Below are positions 31,693 to 33,961 of a stretch of DNA of 33,961 nt, one piece after another (within the stretch, counting starts at the first letter, position 1; each line of letters starts with the position of its first letter). Below the pieces are notes generated by a model that was given only the letters and a program-made list of their open reading frames with translations, was not told the DNA's origin and did not search any database. The translations under genes and the position numbers were made by a program. The stretch covers positions 1 through 33,961 of the forward strand of contig JAGRBZ010000039.1 of NCBI GenBank assembly GCA_020433805.1, written 5' to 3'. The DNA is from Anaerolineae bacterium (GTDB taxonomy: Bacteria > Chloroflexota > Anaerolineae > 4572-78 > J111).

Positions 31693-33961
31693 TTATCGGG
31701 GTCGGAAGTTATTGATGAAGTTGGTTGGATGGACGTACGCCCGTAAAATCTGCTCGCGATCGGTCGGCGTATTTTTCCACCATTTCGAAGCGGGCAGGTT
31801 GTGCCGCCGAATTTCAAAATGAAGATGGGCGATGTATTTATTATTAGCGCCTTTGCCGATGGTGCCGATAAGATCGCCACGGCGCACAATAGCCCCCTTT
31901 TCTACAAGGCGGTCTTTAAGATGCGCATATTGGCTCCAGACCTTATCACCCGTGGGCAGTACATGCTCGATGAGCACGATATTGCCCCAGGTTGGAAAGA
32001 CATATGAGGTTATAACCTGACCGTGGGCTATAGCAAAGACCGGATCACCCAGATCGGTATCCTGACCGCGCACGCCGTTCCAATCTTCGCCGGTGTGCCA
32101 GTAGCCCAGGTTGGCATGATAGGCAGGATCGACCAAGCCGGCAGCTACATAATACCCACCAGCGTCGGGTTTGCCAACCGGGAAGTCGAAACCGTCGACA
32201 ATAATCGGGGCAAGCGGCATCGACTCGACATCTCTTGTGCTAAAGCCAAATTGAGCAATGGTCGGTCGAACGTCGTCGGTGATTTTTGCATTGCCCAAGA
32301 GTTCACCACACTGGCGATGCAGTTCACAAAGCTGGTTGAAATCGTTGTGTAGCGGGCCGGTTAAGCCGACATTGCTATCACCATCGTTGTTATCATGCGG
32401 TGTTTTGACAAAACCCCAGGGCATGTAACAGCTAGCGCCTTCTCCAAACCAGTAGGCCAGATCGCTCCGAGTCTTTTCCGGGCGATTAGGATAGTGCGTT
32501 CGGTCAAATCCGGCCTCTTCTATAACGATCGGCTTTTTGAATTTGCGTGCCAAATCACTGTCATTTTCAACCGGATGCGGCGGTTCGTTGCCGTTGTAGG
32601 GATGGATGGTGATAAAATCGATGTGGTTTGAGCCGTACAATTTGTCGCGCAGTTCTGGCCTATGCTCCATAAAGGCGTGTCGGGTGCTAATCATGCCGGT
32701 GGTGACCATATGGTTCGGGTCCCACGTTTTAATCTTGGCCGCCACCGAGGTCATAAAGTTGACCAACACATCCGGCGCATTTTCGGCCTTTAACTCGTTG
32801 CCGATCTCCCAGGCGAATATTTGAGGCTCATCTTTGAAGGCAGTGACCATATGCCGGACAAACGGTAGGTAATTTTCTTCATAGCCACCTTCATAAAAGG
32901 TATTGTTGAGAATCTCCCGATTGCCTGACGGTTGGTTATAGAATTTTTCATCGCCCTTGACATAGAAAGGAACATCTTTGTACAAGTTGGTCAAAGCCGG
33001 CAGCAAATAGATGTCAGGGAATTTGGCCTTCATCACGTTGAGGGTGTCGCGCAGGCGGCCTTCAATCTCCTGTGGAGTGGCATCTTTATGAGCCAAGAAG
33101 ACGCGCACCAGGCGAACGTTCATATCCTTGGCCCCTTGAAGTTGGATATCCCGATGTTCAGCGGGTGCGTGCCGGAAATAGTGCGGATCCTGACCGTAAT
33201 GAACTAACCCGCGAATGTTAACCCCCATAAACCGGCGAGGCTTATCGTTGATATAGAAATGTCCGTTACGGGCCTGAACAAAAATCGATTTGGGAACAGG
33301 CGGGTTGGGATCGATTGGCTCTATCGGCTCGGGGGGGATCGCCGGCATGGTAACTGGGGCGTGGGCCGGGGCCGCGGGTTGATGTAGGCTGCGGGGCATT
33401 TTATAAATCTTGTCTGCTTTGAACACCCAAGCATCTTCTTCCAAAACCGGATTTTGAGTAATGACTTCATTTTTGAATTCTATCCAGCCCAGGCCCGGCA
33501 CCGAGTCCCTTAAATACCACTCCCAATACTGGCTGCGGTTGCCGAAAAAGCCGGTGATGTGATTATCCCACAAGTGAGACGGGCCAAAGGCCGTTACTTC
33601 TCTGGTTGATGTATCAACGACCTGAACCTGATCCCACTGCCCGTCCGGCACATAAACCAGCCCCATCTCAAAAATCTGAGCTATATAGGTTTGGCCGTCG
33701 TGCATGAGCTCATATTCGCCCGTGAGACGTTGGCCCAATCCCTGCGCTTGAGCTACTTTAAAGAGAGCCGCATTACGGTTAAGCGCCTGGATAAACGGTT
33801 GGCCCGTAGCTAACAGTTCGGCCTCTAATTCTGTGCCGTTCGGTGGCATGTCAGGTACGGGGATGAGCGGGGGTTGTTCGGTAACACCGGCACTTTTTTG
33901 AAAGACGATATAATACGAATGGTGGCCGCGTGTACTGCCGGGCGGATCGTCATCTTCATGG
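31693..33961 (-). CDS. GH5-like glycoside hydrolase fused to M23 metallopeptidase (partial, 5' end beyond window)
   Basis: The frame is open to the right edge (GHHSYYIVFQKSAGVTEQPP before the first visible Met at 33849). Counting from that Met, residues about 1-150 are a domain with GEYELMHDGQTYIAQIFEMG, of unknown role. A Pro-rich linker (155-187) follows. Then a GH5/cellulase-like barrel (about 190-520) has acid/base Glu352 in FAWEIGNELK and likely nucleophile Glu445 in IVIEEAGFD. An M23 domain (about 545-700) follows with zinc ligands His585 and Asp589 in YWHTGEDW, YAHL at 641-644 and HLHFE at 675-679. The barrel likely cuts a beta-mannan or glucan-type polymer and M23 cleaves peptide cross-links, both probably outside the cell. 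The signal peptide, if any, is beyond the edge. Confidence 0.85.
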   Translation of the reverse strand, partial: HEDDDPPGSTRGHHSYYIVFQKSAGVTEQPPLIPVPDMPPNGTELEAELLATGQPFIQALNRNAALFKVAQAQGLGQRLTGEYELMHDGQTYIAQIFEMGLVYVPDGQWDQVQVVDTSTREVTAFGPSHLWDNHITGFFGNRSQYWEWYLRDSVPGLGWIEFKNEVITQNPVLEEDAWVFKADKIYKMPRSLHQPAAPAHAPVTMPAIPPEPIEPIDPNPPVPKSIFVQARNGHFYINDKPRRFMGVNIRGLVHYGQDPHYFRHAPAEHRDIQLQGAKDMNVRLVRVFLAHKDATPQEIEGRLRDTLNVMKAKFPDIYLLPALTNLYKDVPFYVKGDEKFYNQPSGNREILNNTFYEGGYEENYLPFVRHMVTAFKDEPQIFAWEIGNELKAENAPDVLVNFMTSVAAKIKTWDPNHMVTTGMISTRHAFMEHRPELRDKLYGSNHIDFITIHPYNGNEPPHPVENDSDLARKFKKPIVIEEAGFDRTHYPNRPEKTRSDLAYWFGEGASCYMPWGFVKTPHDNNDGDSNVGLTGPLHNDFNQLCELHRQCGELLGNAKITDDVRPTIAQFGFSTRDVESMPLAPIIVDGFDFPVGKPDAGGYYVAAGLVDPAYHANLGYWHTGEDWNGVRGQDTDLGDPVFAIAHGQVITSYVFPTWGNIVLIEHVLPTGDKVWSQYAHLKDRLVEKGAIVRRGDLIGTIGKGANNKYIAHLHFEIRRHNLPASKWWKNTPTDREQILRAYVHPTNFINNFRPR

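Overview
The window reads as a piece of a mid-GC bacterial chromosome, most likely from the Chloroflexota (Anaerolineae-like). This is inferred from content, not from a marker gene: a YIP1/MacA/MacB efflux operon, a TPR–zinc-ribbon membrane protein with the AWLWLS signature common in that phylum, pentapeptide-repeat proteins, a CHAT–nSTAND giant protein, and a conserved-Cys lipoprotein. No rRNA, tRNA, CRISPR array or transposase gene was seen.

Layout. 1-581 is the 3' end of leuB. 731-1249 (-) is a small pentapeptide-repeat protein. 1602-5249 (+) is a tightly packed housekeeping operon: pgeF/yfiH, yggS, proC, yggT, a DUF167 gene and a lipoprotein. It is followed by a secreted Asn/Tyr/His-rich peptide (5554-5895) and, convergently, a second pentapeptide-repeat protein (6100-7104). 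7380-11975 (-) is an efflux operon (YIP1 protein, MacA-like adaptor, MacB-like ATPase and permease) whose two internal gaps hold palindromic elements. 12406-16329 (+) carries a TPR/zinc-ribbon membrane protein and a NarL-type two-component pair. 16348-22069 is an accessory-looking stretch: a methyltransferase, an LMW phosphatase, a deleted alcohol dehydrogenase, a GNAT acetyltransferase, a molybdopterin oxidoreductase ending in an integron attC-like hairpin, and a broken FAD oxidase. 22441-26319 holds a MetE-core methionine synthase, an Asp/Glu racemase, a membrane protein and moeA, which makes the cofactor the molybdo-enzyme needs. 26454-31073 (-) is a 1539-residue CHAT protease–nSTAND ATPase–transmembrane–16x39-residue repeat protein. 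It is followed upstream by a decayed second CHAT fragment and a partial gene fusing a GH5-like glycosidase to an M23 peptidase.

The most notable items are: (1) the CHAT–nSTAND protein with its unusually regular 39-residue repeat array, a candidate surveillance or cell-death effector; (2) the attC-like site at 21200-21328 overlapping the stop codon of the molybdo-enzyme; (3) a set of intergenic hairpins built from imperfect short tandem words, one of them a 155-bp TA-flanked, MITE-like palindrome inside an operon; (4) a hairpin that masks the Shine-Dalgarno of the lipoprotein while presenting a second start in its loop; and (5) the GH5–M23 fusion.

Promoters with near-consensus -35/-10 boxes and 16-18 bp spacing were found ahead of several genes. 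They helped to choose starts for pgeF and for the CHAT protein. All functions are by motif reading only; no database search was possible.
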